A stretch of DNA of 64,000 nt from Acidimicrobiia bacterium (GTDB lineage Bacteria > Actinomycetota > Acidimicrobiia > Acidimicrobiales > CAIXPF01). Shown here one piece after another: positions 17,772 through 26,020 of this stretch (position 1 is its first letter; each line of letters begins with the position of its first letter). The notes below the pieces were generated by a model, which was given only the letters and a program-made list of their open reading frames with translations, searched no databases and was not told the origin of the DNA. The stretch is from contig CANJRG010000002.1 in the NCBI GenBank assembly GCA_947476745.1, forward strand, positions 1-64,000. The letters are read 5' to 3'. The translations under genes and the position numbers were made by a program.

Positions 17772-18452
17772 TCAGCCCTTGCCGAGGTTCATCCCGGGGC
17801 ACTTCTTTTCGGCCCAGGCACTCGTGGCGGCGCTCGCCGCCAAGACCTTCGGGTCCTGTAACGCCATCATCGCGGCGCTCACCTCCGCCATCTTGGCGGG
17901 ATCGGACGCCACCGCGACGACCTGGGACATGTCGGTGATGCCGTACTTCTGGTACACGGCCACGAGAGCGCCGAACGCATCGGCGACGATCTTGAGGTCG
18001 GACCGGATCTCGGACGGGCCGCTCGAGGACAGGTCCTTCATCGCCTCCGCCCACGCCACGATGCGAAGGAAATTTTTGGGCTGGGTATCGACCCCGGCCG
18101 CATCGTCGTCACCGAACGGCCCCTTGGTGCAATCGCCCTTGGCTGCAGCGTTGAATGCCGCGACGAGTTGCTTGCCCAGGTCCGATGCGTTCGAGGAACC
18201 GCCTGCCTTCGCCCCGGCCGGGGCCGCGGCGCCCGTCGTGGTCGTGACCCCGGTCGCCGCCGACGCCTTCTCGGTGCCGGCGGCTGCGGAGGACGCCGTG
18301 GCGCTGTCGGAGCTGCTGGCGCCGCAGGCGGTCAACCCCGCCACGGTGAGAACCCCGAGCAGCACCGCGGTGACGGTCGGCCGCGCCCGACGGCGTGCAC
18401 CCAAACCCTGCGAAACCCTGCCAGCCGAAACCGTGCCACCCGAGACGATCAT
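17772..18452 (-). CDS. Secreted lipoprotein of unknown function
   Basis: A 226-residue protein from ATG 18452, preceded by AAGGGGAAG. After an Arg-rich start and a hydrophobic core comes a lipobox (LTAC), then about 50 residues rich in Ser, Thr and Ala, then a folded, mainly helical domain with Cys residues in GDCTKG and KKCPG that may form a disulfide. I do not recognise the domain. Divergent from acetolactate decarboxylase; the 90-bp gap holds an iron-box-like site. Confidence 0.72.
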   Translation of the reverse strand: MIVSGGTVSAGRVSQGLGARRRARPTVTAVLLGVLTVAGLTACGASSSDSATASSAAAGTEKASAATGVTTTTGAAAPAGAKAGGSSNASDLGKQLVAAFNAAAKGDCTKGPFGDDDAAGVDTQPKNFLRIVAWAEAMKDLSSSGPSEIRSDLKIVADAFGALVAVYQKYGITDMSQVVAVASDPAKMAEVSAAMMALQDPKVLAASAATSAWAEKKCPGMNLGKG

Positions 18453-18507
18453 CGCAAGCTTCCCCTTGTCAGCGCCCGACGGGCGCCGCGACTGCGGGGC
18501 AGTGTAG

Positions 18508-18526
18508 CCCGGTTAGGCAAACCGGT
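18508..18526 (+). promoter_or_regulatory. Iron-box-like (DtxR/IdeR) operator
   Basis: The core GGTTAGGCAAACC (18511-18523) differs at one base from the core GGTTAGGCTAACC of the IdeR/DtxR consensus, and it is flanked by CC/GG, giving an inverted repeat. It lies just upstream of the TAGCGT box, where a repressor would block RNA polymerase. A DtxR-family regulator is encoded 1.5 kb away at 20108. Confidence 0.45.
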
Positions 18527-18530
18527 GTTC

Positions 18531-18536
18531 TAGCGT
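18531..18536 (+). promoter_or_regulatory. -10-like box (TAGCGT) of leaderless promoter
   Basis: TAGCGT ends 6 nt before ATG 18543; no Shine-Dalgarno lies between. Confidence 0.5.
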
Positions 18537-18542
18537 CGTGTC

Positions 18543-19340
18543 ATGGCCCGGGACATCATCGACGACCGCCTCGTGGGCGCCCTGCACCTACGTGCCCTCG
18601 ACCGGGCCGGCCTCGCCCGCGAACCGGCGCTCGAGCACGTCGCCTACCAGGCCGGGACCCTGTCCTCGCTGATGGACGGGGCCTTCGACGGCGACCTCGC
18701 CCTCGCCGACCTGCTCCGCCACGGCGACCTGGGCATCGGTACCGTGGCCGGGTTGGCCGGCGAACTGATCGTCGTCGACGGCGAAGCGTTCGTCATCGAG
18801 GGCGACGGCACGGTCCGCAGGCCCGACCCGGCGGTGACCACACCGTTCGCCGTGGTGTGCAGCTTCGCTCCCCAACACCGCTTCACGGTGAACGAGCCGA
18901 CCTCCCTCGGCGGGCTGCGGGCCCGCATCGACGCCGTGGTGGGCGACCCTGCCGTCATCGTGGCCGTGCGCATCGACGGACGCTTCCGCCGGCTGGCGAT
19001 GCGCAGCGTGCACCGCCAGCATCCGCCCTACCCGACGCTGGCCGAGGTCACCGCGCACCAGACCGAATGGCAGCTCGAGTCGTTGTCGGGCAGCGTGGTG
19101 GGGTTCCGCTTCCCCGACGGCGTGGCGGCGATCGACGTTCCCGGTCACCACCTGCACGTCATCAGCGACGACCGGGCGGCCGGCGGCCACCTGCTCGATC
19201 TCGAGATCGAATTCGCCGAGGTCCGCCTCGACGTCAGCAGCGACCTCCACCTCGAGCTGCCGGCCGGGGTGGCGCTCGGCGAGCCGGGCCGGGCCGACCG
19301 CGAGACCATCGCCCGCATCGAAGGGCAGCGCCCGAGCTGA
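18543..19340 (+). CDS. budA: Alpha-acetolactate decarboxylase
   Basis: A 265-residue protein of the usual family length. Conserved segments are recognisable: YQAGTLSSLMDGAFDGD, GDLGIGTVAGLAGELIVVDG, the H-R-Q-x-P-P-Y stretch, and the zinc-binding GHHLHVISDDRAAGGHLLD with its HxH...H ligands. The enzyme converts 2-acetolactate to acetoin, diverting pyruvate-derived carbon to overflow or neutral products. No acetolactate synthase or butanediol dehydrogenase is adjacent, so it may act on acetolactate from branched-chain amino acid synthesis. An iron-box-like site and a TAGCGT box precede it. Confidence 0.92.
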   Translation: MARDIIDDRLVGALHLRALDRAGLAREPALEHVAYQAGTLSSLMDGAFDGDLALADLLRHGDLGIGTVAGLAGELIVVDGEAFVIEGDGTVRRPDPAVTTPFAVVCSFAPQHRFTVNEPTSLGGLRARIDAVVGDPAVIVAVRIDGRFRRLAMRSVHRQHPPYPTLAEVTAHQTEWQLESLSGSVVGFRFPDGVAAIDVPGHHLHVISDDRAAGGHLLDLEIEFAEVRLDVSSDLHLELPAGVALGEPGRADRETIARIEGQRPS

Positions 19341-19682
19341 ACTGGCCACGCCAGGGGTGCACCGGGTAACCCACGGTCCGGCGCTCTCGGCCTGCCGCGC
19401 ACCACAGGGCGCGTCAATTCTCACGCGAGGGACGCACCTCCACAGAAGTCGAGTAGGTCCATCGCACGCGGGTTGCCGCTGCTAGTTCAATGAAAAGTGT
19501 CGATTTCCTGTTGCCATGCGGCAGGGTTCCATGCCATCTTACGTTGGGGTAACCGATGTGTCGTCCGTCACTTTTCTCCTTGTGTGGCGGCCGTCGTCGC
19601 GTTGCATCGCTTAGATCCGGCGAATCGGGCGCGTCCTCGCGTGTCCCCGCGAACGACGCGTCCGACCCAGATCCAAGCCTCA
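19341..19682. other. Gene-free stretch of lower GC
   Basis: These 342 bp are visibly more AT-rich than the surroundings (especially about 19480-19590) and contain no credible gene. They lie between acetolactate decarboxylase and a 5'-truncated decarboxylase remnant, so the area looks like a rearrangement scar. No inverted terminal repeats or transposase remnants were seen. Confidence 0.5.
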
Positions 19683-20054
19683 TCACGCCCGCCCCAGCCG
19701 CCGTCGGCAACGCAGGATCTCGGCCACGGCGGCGTCGACGTCCGCCTCGGTGATCGCGGCATCGCACACCGACAGCCGGATGGCCCGCCGGCCCTGCCAG
19801 GTCGTCCCACCGGCCCAGCAACGCCCGCCGGCCTGGAGCGCGGCGATCACCGCGTCGGTCGTGACATCGTCGTCGAAGCGCACCAGCACCTGGTTCAGCA
19901 GCACCGGTGCCAGGATCTCGGCCCGCGCCGCACCCAGGGCGTCGGCGAATCGCCCGGCCAGCGCGCAGCAGCGCTCGATGAGCTCCTGCAGGCCCCGGCG
20001 ACCGTTCGCCACCAGCGCCGCCCACGTCTCGACCCCCCGGGCCCGTTGGGACAT
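19683..20054 (-). pseudogene. 5'-truncated PLP-dependent decarboxylase (C-terminal fragment)
   Basis: The open frame of 123 codons reads like the last quarter of a group II pyridoxal-phosphate decarboxylase (aromatic amino acid / glutamate type): S-x-R-A-R-G-V-x-x-W-A-A-L, ELIERCCALAGRFADAL, VLNQVLVRF and CWAGGTTWQGRRAIRLSVCD. The cofactor-lysine region and the whole N-terminal three quarters (about 300 or more residues) are absent; upstream comes only a short gap and the start of the DtxR-family gene. It cannot be a functional decarboxylase. Confidence 0.8.
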
Positions 20055-20094
20055 ATCACGGCCACGATCGCCGTCACGGGCATCGGGGGACCGA

Positions 20095-20100
20095 TAGCAT
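20095..20100 (+). promoter_or_regulatory. -10-like box (TAGCAT) of leaderless promoter
   Basis: TAGCAT ends 7 nt before the GTG start at 20108. Confidence 0.4.
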
Positions 20101-20107
20101 CGACAAT

Positions 20108-20773
20108 GTGGAGCCGGTCGCCAATCCCGCCTTCGCCCACTACTGCCAGGCCATCTTCGAGCTCGACGAGGACGAGATCGAGGTCATCCAGGCCCGTATC
20201 GCCGAGCGGCTCGTGGTGTCGCGGCCTGCGGTGTCGGAGATGATCCGTCGCCTGGAGGCCGAAGGGCTGATCGTCAGCGCCGGACGCAACCAGATCCGAC
20301 TGTCCGACGCCGGCCGGGACCTCGCCGAGCAGGTGGTGCGACGCCATCGTCTCGCCGAGCGGTTCCTCACCGACGTCCTCGCCGTGTCCTGGGCCGAGGC
20401 CCACCACGAGGCCGAACGGTGGAGCAGCGTGATGAGCGAGCGGGTGGAAGGGGCCATGGCTCACCTGCTCGGCGAGCCGACCACCTGCCCGCACGGCAAC
20501 CCGATCCCCGGGTCGGACTACCGCGAATCGGGATCCACCGCCCTGTCGGAGGTCCCCGTCGGTGGCTCCTTCCTGGTCACCCGCATCCCCGAGGAGTTGG
20601 AGTTCACCCCGGGCCTGTTGGACTTCCTCGAGCAGTCCCGGATCGTCCCCGGCCGCCGGGGTTCGGTGACCGCGGTCTCCCCCGACGGCACCATGACCGT
20701 GCAGGTCGACGCGGGCGTCATCGGCCTCGGCGCGTTCGCCAGCAGCCGCCTGCTGGTCGACCGGCTGAGCTGA
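20108..20773 (+). CDS. DtxR/MntR-family metal-dependent transcriptional regulator
   Basis: A 221-residue protein from GTG 20108. It has an N-terminal winged helix (ISERL-type recognition segment LVVSRPAVSEMIRRLEAEGL), a dimerisation/metal domain ending in CPHGNPIPG, and a C-terminal SH3/FeoA-like domain. In the segment equivalent to DtxR C102-x2-E105-H106, this protein reads E-R-W-S-S, so metal-site residues differ from both iron- and manganese-type relatives and the effector cannot be assigned. It probably represses metal uptake or storage genes; the iron-box-like site at 18508 is a candidate target. Confidence 0.88.
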   Translation: MEPVANPAFAHYCQAIFELDEDEIEVIQARIAERLVVSRPAVSEMIRRLEAEGLIVSAGRNQIRLSDAGRDLAEQVVRRHRLAERFLTDVLAVSWAEAHHEAERWSSVMSERVEGAMAHLLGEPTTCPHGNPIPGSDYRESGSTALSEVPVGGSFLVTRIPEELEFTPGLLDFLEQSRIVPGRRGSVTAVSPDGTMTVQVDAGVIGLGAFASSRLLVDRLS

Positions 20774-20858
20774 GCCCGAACCCACCGGGCCCGGACGCGC
20801 CGGTCCCGCCGGTGCGTTCCCACCGGCGGGACCTGGCGACGTGCTCGGGATACTCAGT

Positions 20859-22091
20859 TCAGTGCGTCGCGCCGAGTACCTCGGCATCATGCTCGCCCAC
20901 ATGCGGGGCCCGCCGTGGCGGTACCGCCGGCGATCCGTTCAGGCGCACCGACGCCCCGGGGTAGGTGAAGCTCCGACCGAGATCCTCGTGATCGACCTCG
21001 ACGGGGAACCCTCGGGCCACGAAATGCGCGTCGTGCACGATGTCCTCGGGGGCGAACACCGCGCCGACGGGCAGGCCGCGCTGCTGGAACCCGAGGAAGG
21101 CGTCGTGCGCGGACAGCCGGCCGGCGATCAGCGCCACCGCATCGCGGCCCGCCCCGAAGACCTCACCGATCATCGGGTCCTCCTCGATCTCGGCCATCCC
21201 GATGTGCTCGTACTGGCCGCCCATCTCGAGCAGCACGGCGAGCGGGAACTCCTCGGTGAGGTCGAGCTCCACCAGCCACTGGTGGAGCACCTTGAACTCG
21301 GCCGGCTTGCGGGGCGGCACCCCGGTGTTGAGATACCGACCGTCGGCGCAGAGCACCTGCGTCGCATCGGTGGGCCGCGGCGACGCATGGCGACCGGTCT
21401 GGCGCTGCACCTCGCGGCGAGCCACCAACCAGCCGTAGCTGGCCAACTCGGTGGTCACGTTGGACGCTGCGTGCATGTTGACGTCAATGAACTGGCCGGA
21501 GCCGCCGGCGCTGCGGTGCTGCAGAGCGGTCAGCACCGAGATGGCGCCCCACACGCCACCCGTGTGATAGCCCTGGTTCCCGCCGCCGCGTACCGGCGGA
21601 ACGGTGTGATCGTCGTAGCCGCAGCTCCACACCGGGCCGGAGCCGGCCAGCACCGTGAGGTCGGTGGCGTGCTCCTCCGAGCGCGGCCCGCTGCGCCCGA
21701 ACGGGGTGATGGCGCAGTGGATCAGCTCCGGCTTGATGGCACGCAGGTCGGCGTAGTCGAGACCCAGCGCAGCCAGACGGCCCGGGCGTTCGGCCTCGAC
21801 CAGCGCATCGGCGTCGGCCACCAGACGCCGGAAGGTGTCCCGTCCGCCACCGGGCGCATCGTCGTCGAGGTCGATGACCACGCTGCGCTTGGAGGTGTTG
21901 TAGTGCCACCAGTACAGGCTGCGCTCGGGGCCGGCCTGGTCCTCGAGGAACGGTCCGTAGGCCCGCTGGGGGCTCCCACCGGGTGGTTCCACGACGATGA
22001 CGTCGGCCCCCAGCTCGGCCAGCAGCTTGCCGGCGAAGGCCGCCCCGTCGGAGGACAGCTCGATGATCCGCAACCCGTTCAACGGCCCCAT
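20859..22091 (-). CDS. Family III (CaiB/BaiF) CoA-transferase subunit lacking the catalytic Asp
   Basis: A 410-residue CaiB/BaiF protein (GLRIIELSSDGAAFAGKLLAELGADVI at the start in the usual form). In the segment that normally holds the catalytic Asp, it reads N-Q-G-Y-H-T-G-G, with Tyr aligned to that Asp by eye. Its ATG overlaps the stop of the upstream CoA-transferase gene by one base, so the two form a coupled pair and probably a hetero-oligomer, as known for benzylsuccinate CoA-transferase BbsEF. The likely reaction is transfer of CoA to a carboxylic acid intermediate. Confidence 0.88.
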   Translation of the reverse strand: MGPLNGLRIIELSSDGAAFAGKLLAELGADVIVVEPPGGSPQRAYGPFLEDQAGPERSLYWWHYNTSKRSVVIDLDDDAPGGGRDTFRRLVADADALVEAERPGRLAALGLDYADLRAIKPELIHCAITPFGRSGPRSEEHATDLTVLAGSGPVWSCGYDDHTVPPVRGGGNQGYHTGGVWGAISVLTALQHRSAGGSGQFIDVNMHAASNVTTELASYGWLVARREVQRQTGRHASPRPTDATQVLCADGRYLNTGVPPRKPAEFKVLHQWLVELDLTEEFPLAVLLEMGGQYEHIGMAEIEEDPMIGEVFGAGRDAVALIAGRLSAHDAFLGFQQRGLPVGAVFAPEDIVHDAHFVARGFPVEVDHEDLGRSFTYPGASVRLNGSPAVPPRRAPHVGEHDAEVLGATH

Positions 22092-23329
22092 CAGATGACC
22101 CCCTCGTCGGCCAGGCCGGCGATCTCCGACGCCGACAGGCCCAGGATCTCGCCGAACACGTACTCGTTGTCGGCCCCCAGAACGGGGGCGGCCCGGTCGA
22201 TGACCCAGTCGGTCTCCGACAGGTGCACCGGCATGCCGTCGACCCGTACCTCGCCCATGGCGGCGTGGTCGACCGTGGGCCACAGGCCCCAGGCCGCGGT
22301 GTTCGGGTCCTGGTCGATGCGTTCGCCGGGACGGGCCACCACCGCCGCGGGGATGCTCCGGGCCTGCAGTCGCGCCGCCAGCTCGAAGCGGTCGTGGTCG
22401 CGGCTCCAGCGGTCGACGTCGGCATCGAGGGCGTCTTGGACGGCCAGGCGGCCGGCCACCGTCGCCAGCCGGGCGTCCGTGGCCCACGACGCGCCGATCT
22501 CCTCGGCCAAGGCGGCCCATTCGGCATCGTTGCGACAGGACAGCGCGATCCAGTTGTCCTGGCCCGCGGTGGCGTAGATGCCGTGCGGCACCATGGTGCC
22601 GGTGGCGTCGCGGTTGCTGTCGGGCGACCCCTCGCGGCGGGTCGGGCGACCGTTGACGGTGTAGTCGAGCACCGCCGGGCCCAGCAACGCCGCCGCCGCC
22701 TCGGTGCAGGACATGTCGACCCACTGACCCTCGCCGGTCTGGGACCGATGGCACAGGGCGGCGAGGATGCCCAACGTCATGAAGTAGCCGCCGTGATGGT
22801 CCATGTACGAATAGCCCCAACCGGCGGGTGGCATGCCGGCCAGGCCCGAGGTCGAGGTGAGCCCGCCCACGGCCTGGGCGATGGGGCCCCACGACTTGAA
22901 CGAGCTGTAGGGCCCGGTCTGGCCGAACCCGCAGTTGGAGACGTAGATGATGTCGTCCTTGATGGCCCGCAGCTGCTCGTAGCCGAAGCCCATCCGCTCC
23001 AGCACGCCGGCGGCGAAGTTCTCGGTGACCACGTCGCTGATGCCCACCAACTCCGTCAGCAGCTCGCGGCCCCGCTCGGTGCGCATGTTGATGGTGATGC
23101 CGAGCTTGCCGACATTGTGGTTCTGGAACGCGGCGCCGAACTCGTTGCCGCGCCGCTCGTCCTTGAACGGCGGCGAGCCGCGCAGGATGTCCCATCGCCC
23201 CTTGCGTACCGGGTCCTCGATCCGGATCACCTGAGCCCCGAACGCGGCGAGATGGCGCGTCGCGCCGGCGCCGGCGAGCTGGCCGGTGAAGTCACAGATC
23301 CTCACGTGCCCCAGCGCACTTGCCCCCAT
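22091..23329 (-). CDS. Family III (CaiB/BaiF) CoA-transferase subunit with catalytic Asp
   Basis: A 412-residue protein from ATG 23329, preceded by GAAGGGG. It has the family N-terminus (VRICDFTGQLAGAGATRHLAAFG) and retains the catalytic Asp in Y-M-D-H-H-G-G. It lies first in a two-gene unit with the Asp-less paralogue. It is divergent from the second DUF35/thiolase pair, and the four genes probably serve one degradative route in which a carboxylate is activated to its CoA thioester and then cleaved. Confidence 0.9.
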   Translation of the reverse strand: MGASALGHVRICDFTGQLAGAGATRHLAAFGAQVIRIEDPVRKGRWDILRGSPPFKDERRGNEFGAAFQNHNVGKLGITINMRTERGRELLTELVGISDVVTENFAAGVLERMGFGYEQLRAIKDDIIYVSNCGFGQTGPYSSFKSWGPIAQAVGGLTSTSGLAGMPPAGWGYSYMDHHGGYFMTLGILAALCHRSQTGEGQWVDMSCTEAAAALLGPAVLDYTVNGRPTRREGSPDSNRDATGTMVPHGIYATAGQDNWIALSCRNDAEWAALAEEIGASWATDARLATVAGRLAVQDALDADVDRWSRDHDRFELAARLQARSIPAAVVARPGERIDQDPNTAAWGLWPTVDHAAMGEVRVDGMPVHLSETDWVIDRAAPVLGADNEYVFGEILGLSASEIAGLADEGVI

Positions 23330-23469
23330 CTGATCCCCTTCGACAGTCCACAGTGCGGACCACTGCGGCCCGAACCCTAGGACGCTCCGACCGGCGACGC
23401 ACCCCCAACCGCTCGCCGACGCCGCGAACCGCCCGACGGCGTAAGGTCGGGGACGGCCAGGGGGTCGCC

Positions 23470-23901
23470 ATGACACATGACGAACTGCTGGACGCCTTCC
23501 CCGGCGTCCGCGTGGATCAGGACAATGCCGCCTACTACCGCGGCCTGCTCGAGGAGCGCGTAGTGGTGAACCGGTGCGACGACTGCGCGAGCTGGCACCA
23601 CCCGGCCCGTTCGGCCTGTCCGCGCTGCTGGTCCCGGTCGCTCACGCCCACGGCCGTAGCCGGGACCGGCACGATCGTGCTGTTGACGGTGCTGCACCAG
23701 GGCTCGCGCAAGGAGGGCGCCGACTTCAACGTCGGCCACCCGCTCGTCGCCGTCGAACTCGACGAGCAGCCCGGCCTGCGCCTCGGCGGGACGGTGCTCG
23801 GCGCCGACCCGGCGACGCTGCAGCTCGGCGAACGGGTCCGTGTGGTGGTCCGCCGGCTCGAGGGCCGCGGGCCCCGGGTCGACTTCGAGAGGATGTCATG
23901 A
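23470..23901 (+). CDS. DUF35 OB-fold/zinc-ribbon protein, second pair
   Basis: A 143-residue DUF35 protein with zinc-ribbon cysteines in CDDCASWHHP and ACPRCW followed by an OB-fold domain. Here the DUF35 gene precedes its thiolase, the reverse of the pair at 14483-16122. The stop overlaps the ATG of the thiolase gene (ATGA at 23898), so a complex is expected. Confidence 0.88.
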   Translation: MTHDELLDAFPGVRVDQDNAAYYRGLLEERVVVNRCDDCASWHHPARSACPRCWSRSLTPTAVAGTGTIVLLTVLHQGSRKEGADFNVGHPLVAVELDEQPGLRLGGTVLGADPATLQLGERVRVVVRRLEGRGPRVDFERMS

Positions 23902-25103
23902 GCCCGTCGCGTCGCAACCCCGCCCGGGACCAGGTGGCCATCGTCGGCCTCGGCCGCTCGCCCTACGGGCGTGACCGGGTCGGCTGCACCCCGGGCTCCC
24001 TGGTGCTCGATGCCGCCATCGCCGCCGCCCGCGACGCCGGTGTCGGCGCCGCCGACATCGACGGCCTGTGCGGCTCGACCGTGGCCACCGCGTACGTGCA
24101 GGCCGCGCTCGGCATCGGGCGGGTGAGCTGGTTCGCCAACCCGGCATCGGTGATCGGCAACCAGATCGTGGCGGCGGTTGCCGCCGTACACAGCGGTATG
24201 TGCGAGACCGCGCTGGTGTACCACAACGCCTACCGCATGCCGTTCGCGTCACGCAGCGCCGGCCGTGACCCGATGCGGCGGCGGGCCATGCTGGGCCTGG
24301 CCGAGACCCGCAGCGCCTGGGGAACCGGCCACGCCGAGTCCGGGGCGAACTCGATGTTCGGGGCCAACGCCTACGCCGCCTGGGCCGGCCGCTATCTGCA
24401 CGACTACGGCTACGGGCGCGACACGCTCGGACTGGTGGCGATCAACTCGCGCACCAACGCCGGCCGCAACGACAACGCCGTGTACCGCGATCCGCTCACG
24501 ATGCAGGACTACCTCGCCGGCCGGATGGTGCGTGACCCGCTCAGCGTCTACGACATGGACATCCCCGTCGACGCCGCCGATGCGTTCATCATCACCACCA
24601 CCGAACGCGCCCGGGACCTGGCCCAGCCGCCGGTGCTGATCCACGCCGCCAGCCTGGGCAGCACCGATTACGGGATCGAGGAACAGCTGCTCGACCTCAA
24701 CCATGCCGGCCAGGTGGTGGTGGCCGAGCGGTTGTGGGCCAAGTCCGAGCTGGAGCTGGCCGACGTCGATGTGTTCTACCCCTACGAGGGGTTCTCCAAC
24801 ATCGCGCTGTCGTGGTTCGAGAACGTCGGGTACTGCGGCCGCGGCGAGGGCGGTGCCTTCGTGCGCCAGCACTGGGTGGAGGACCAGCAGCGGATCCTGA
24901 TCGACGGGCGGATCCCGGTGAACACCCACGGCGGCAGCCTGTCCGAGGGTGGCACGCAGGGTGCCGGGCACCTCTACGAAGCCTGCCTACAGCTGCGTGG
25001 CGCCGCGGGCATCCGTCAGGTTCCCGGCGCTTCGGTGGCGCTGGTGACCCCGGGCGGGTACTACTTCAACTCCCAGGGGTTCCTGCTGCGCCGCGACGGC
25101 TGA
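23898..25103 (+). CDS. Thiolase-like acyl-CoA lyase (SCP2-thiolase family), second pair
   Basis: A 401-residue thiolase-fold protein. The HGG-containing segment VNTHGGSLSEGG is present, but the position aligned by eye with the thiolase nucleophilic Cys reads N-Q-I (VIGNQIVAAV), so it may lack thiolase activity and act as a retro-aldolase like Ltp2. A tyrosine-rich segment (VFYPYEGFSN) lies where Ltp2-type aldolases have functional tyrosines. It is coupled to a DUF35 partner and divergent from the CoA-transferase pair. Confidence 0.87.
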   Translation: MSPSRRNPARDQVAIVGLGRSPYGRDRVGCTPGSLVLDAAIAAARDAGVGAADIDGLCGSTVATAYVQAALGIGRVSWFANPASVIGNQIVAAVAAVHSGMCETALVYHNAYRMPFASRSAGRDPMRRRAMLGLAETRSAWGTGHAESGANSMFGANAYAAWAGRYLHDYGYGRDTLGLVAINSRTNAGRNDNAVYRDPLTMQDYLAGRMVRDPLSVYDMDIPVDAADAFIITTTERARDLAQPPVLIHAASLGSTDYGIEEQLLDLNHAGQVVVAERLWAKSELELADVDVFYPYEGFSNIALSWFENVGYCGRGEGGAFVRQHWVEDQQRILIDGRIPVNTHGGSLSEGGTQGAGHLYEACLQLRGAAGIRQVPGASVALVTPGGYYFNSQGFLLRRDG

Positions 25104-25126
25104 CCCGGCGCCGCAGGAGCACTGGC

Positions 25127-25132
25127 TAGCGT
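25127..25132 (+). promoter_or_regulatory. -10-like box (TAGCGT) of leaderless promoter
   Basis: TAGCGT ends 7 nt before ATG 25140. Confidence 0.5.
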
Positions 25133-25139
25133 CGCCACC

Positions 25140-25862
25140 ATGGCCAACCCGATCAGCCCCGACCAACTTCCCGAGCTGGCCGCGCTCACTGACTGGTGCG
25201 TACAGCCCGGCCTGCTGCGCGGCCGCTTCCGGGCCACGTCGTTCGAGGCGGCCGGACGCTTCGTGGCGGCGGTGGCGGCGGTGGCCGACGAGGTCGATCA
25301 CCATCCCGACATCGACCTGCGTTACCCCGCCATCGTGCAGATCGTGGTGACCTCCCATGACGCCGGGGGCCTGACCCGCCGCGACACCCGGCTGGCGTCG
25401 ACGCTGTCGGCCCTGGCCGCCGATGCCGGCCTCACCGCCGAACCGGACACCACCCAGGCGCTGACCGTGGTGATCGAGGTCGACGACCCGGATCGGGTGC
25501 TGCCGTTCTGGCAGGCGGTGCTCGGCTACCGGGCCTCCACCAACCCCGATGGCGACGCGATGCTGGTCGATGCCCGGCGCTTCGATCCCGGTGTCGTGGT
25601 GCGCCGCCGCACGCCATCCACACCGACATCGGCAGCAGCGCCGACCGCCACATCGGCCGCCGAGACCGGGGCGACCCCGGGGCGGCGGCTGCAGGTCGAC
25701 CTGGCGCATCCGGTGGCCCTGGCACGGGCTACTGCTGGGTCGGCCGCGGGTGGCTCGGTGCTGGCCGCCGATCCGGTGGCCGGCCGCTGGGTAGTGGCCG
25801 ATCCCGAGGGCAACGAGGTCAACCTGACGGGCTGGCCCGGGCCGCGACCGACTGCGGACTGA
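25140..25862 (+). CDS. Pterin-4a-carbinolamine dehydratase domain fused to VOC-like domain
   Basis: A 240-residue protein. The N-terminal half has the pterin carbinolamine dehydratase signature (D-E-V-D-H-H-P-D-I-D-L-R-Y ... S-H-D-A-G-G-L-T). The C-terminal half resembles a glyoxalase/VOC domain (ALTVVIEVDDPDRVLPFWQAVLGY ... VADPEGNEVNL), with a low-complexity Thr/Ala insert (about 160-180). Such fusions occur in Actinobacteria. The first domain could recycle pterin cofactor, but no aromatic amino acid hydroxylase is nearby. Confidence 0.85.
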   Translation: MANPISPDQLPELAALTDWCVQPGLLRGRFRATSFEAAGRFVAAVAAVADEVDHHPDIDLRYPAIVQIVVTSHDAGGLTRRDTRLASTLSALAADAGLTAEPDTTQALTVVIEVDDPDRVLPFWQAVLGYRASTNPDGDAMLVDARRFDPGVVVRRRTPSTPTSAAAPTATSAAETGATPGRRLQVDLAHPVALARATAGSAAGGSVLAADPVAGRWVVADPEGNEVNLTGWPGPRPTAD

Positions 25863-25884
25863 GCGACCCGACGGCGAGCAACCG

Positions 25885-25949
25885 GCCGAGGTGCCTGGCC
25901 GAGGTGCCTGGTCGAGGTGCCTGGTCGAGGTGCCTGGCCGAGGTGCCTG
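25885..25949. repeat. 13-bp tandem repeat, five units plus partial
   Basis: GCCGAGGTGCCTG is repeated five times (units three and four begin GTCG) followed by a partial unit. It lies just past the stop of the pterin dehydratase fusion, between convergent genes. Confidence 0.95.
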
Positions 25950-26020
25950 GCCGAGGGGGCAGCCGACCGCAACCGGCCAGGAAACGGGCCCCATGGCCGG
26001 TGGCCCTGGCCGGTTGCCGC

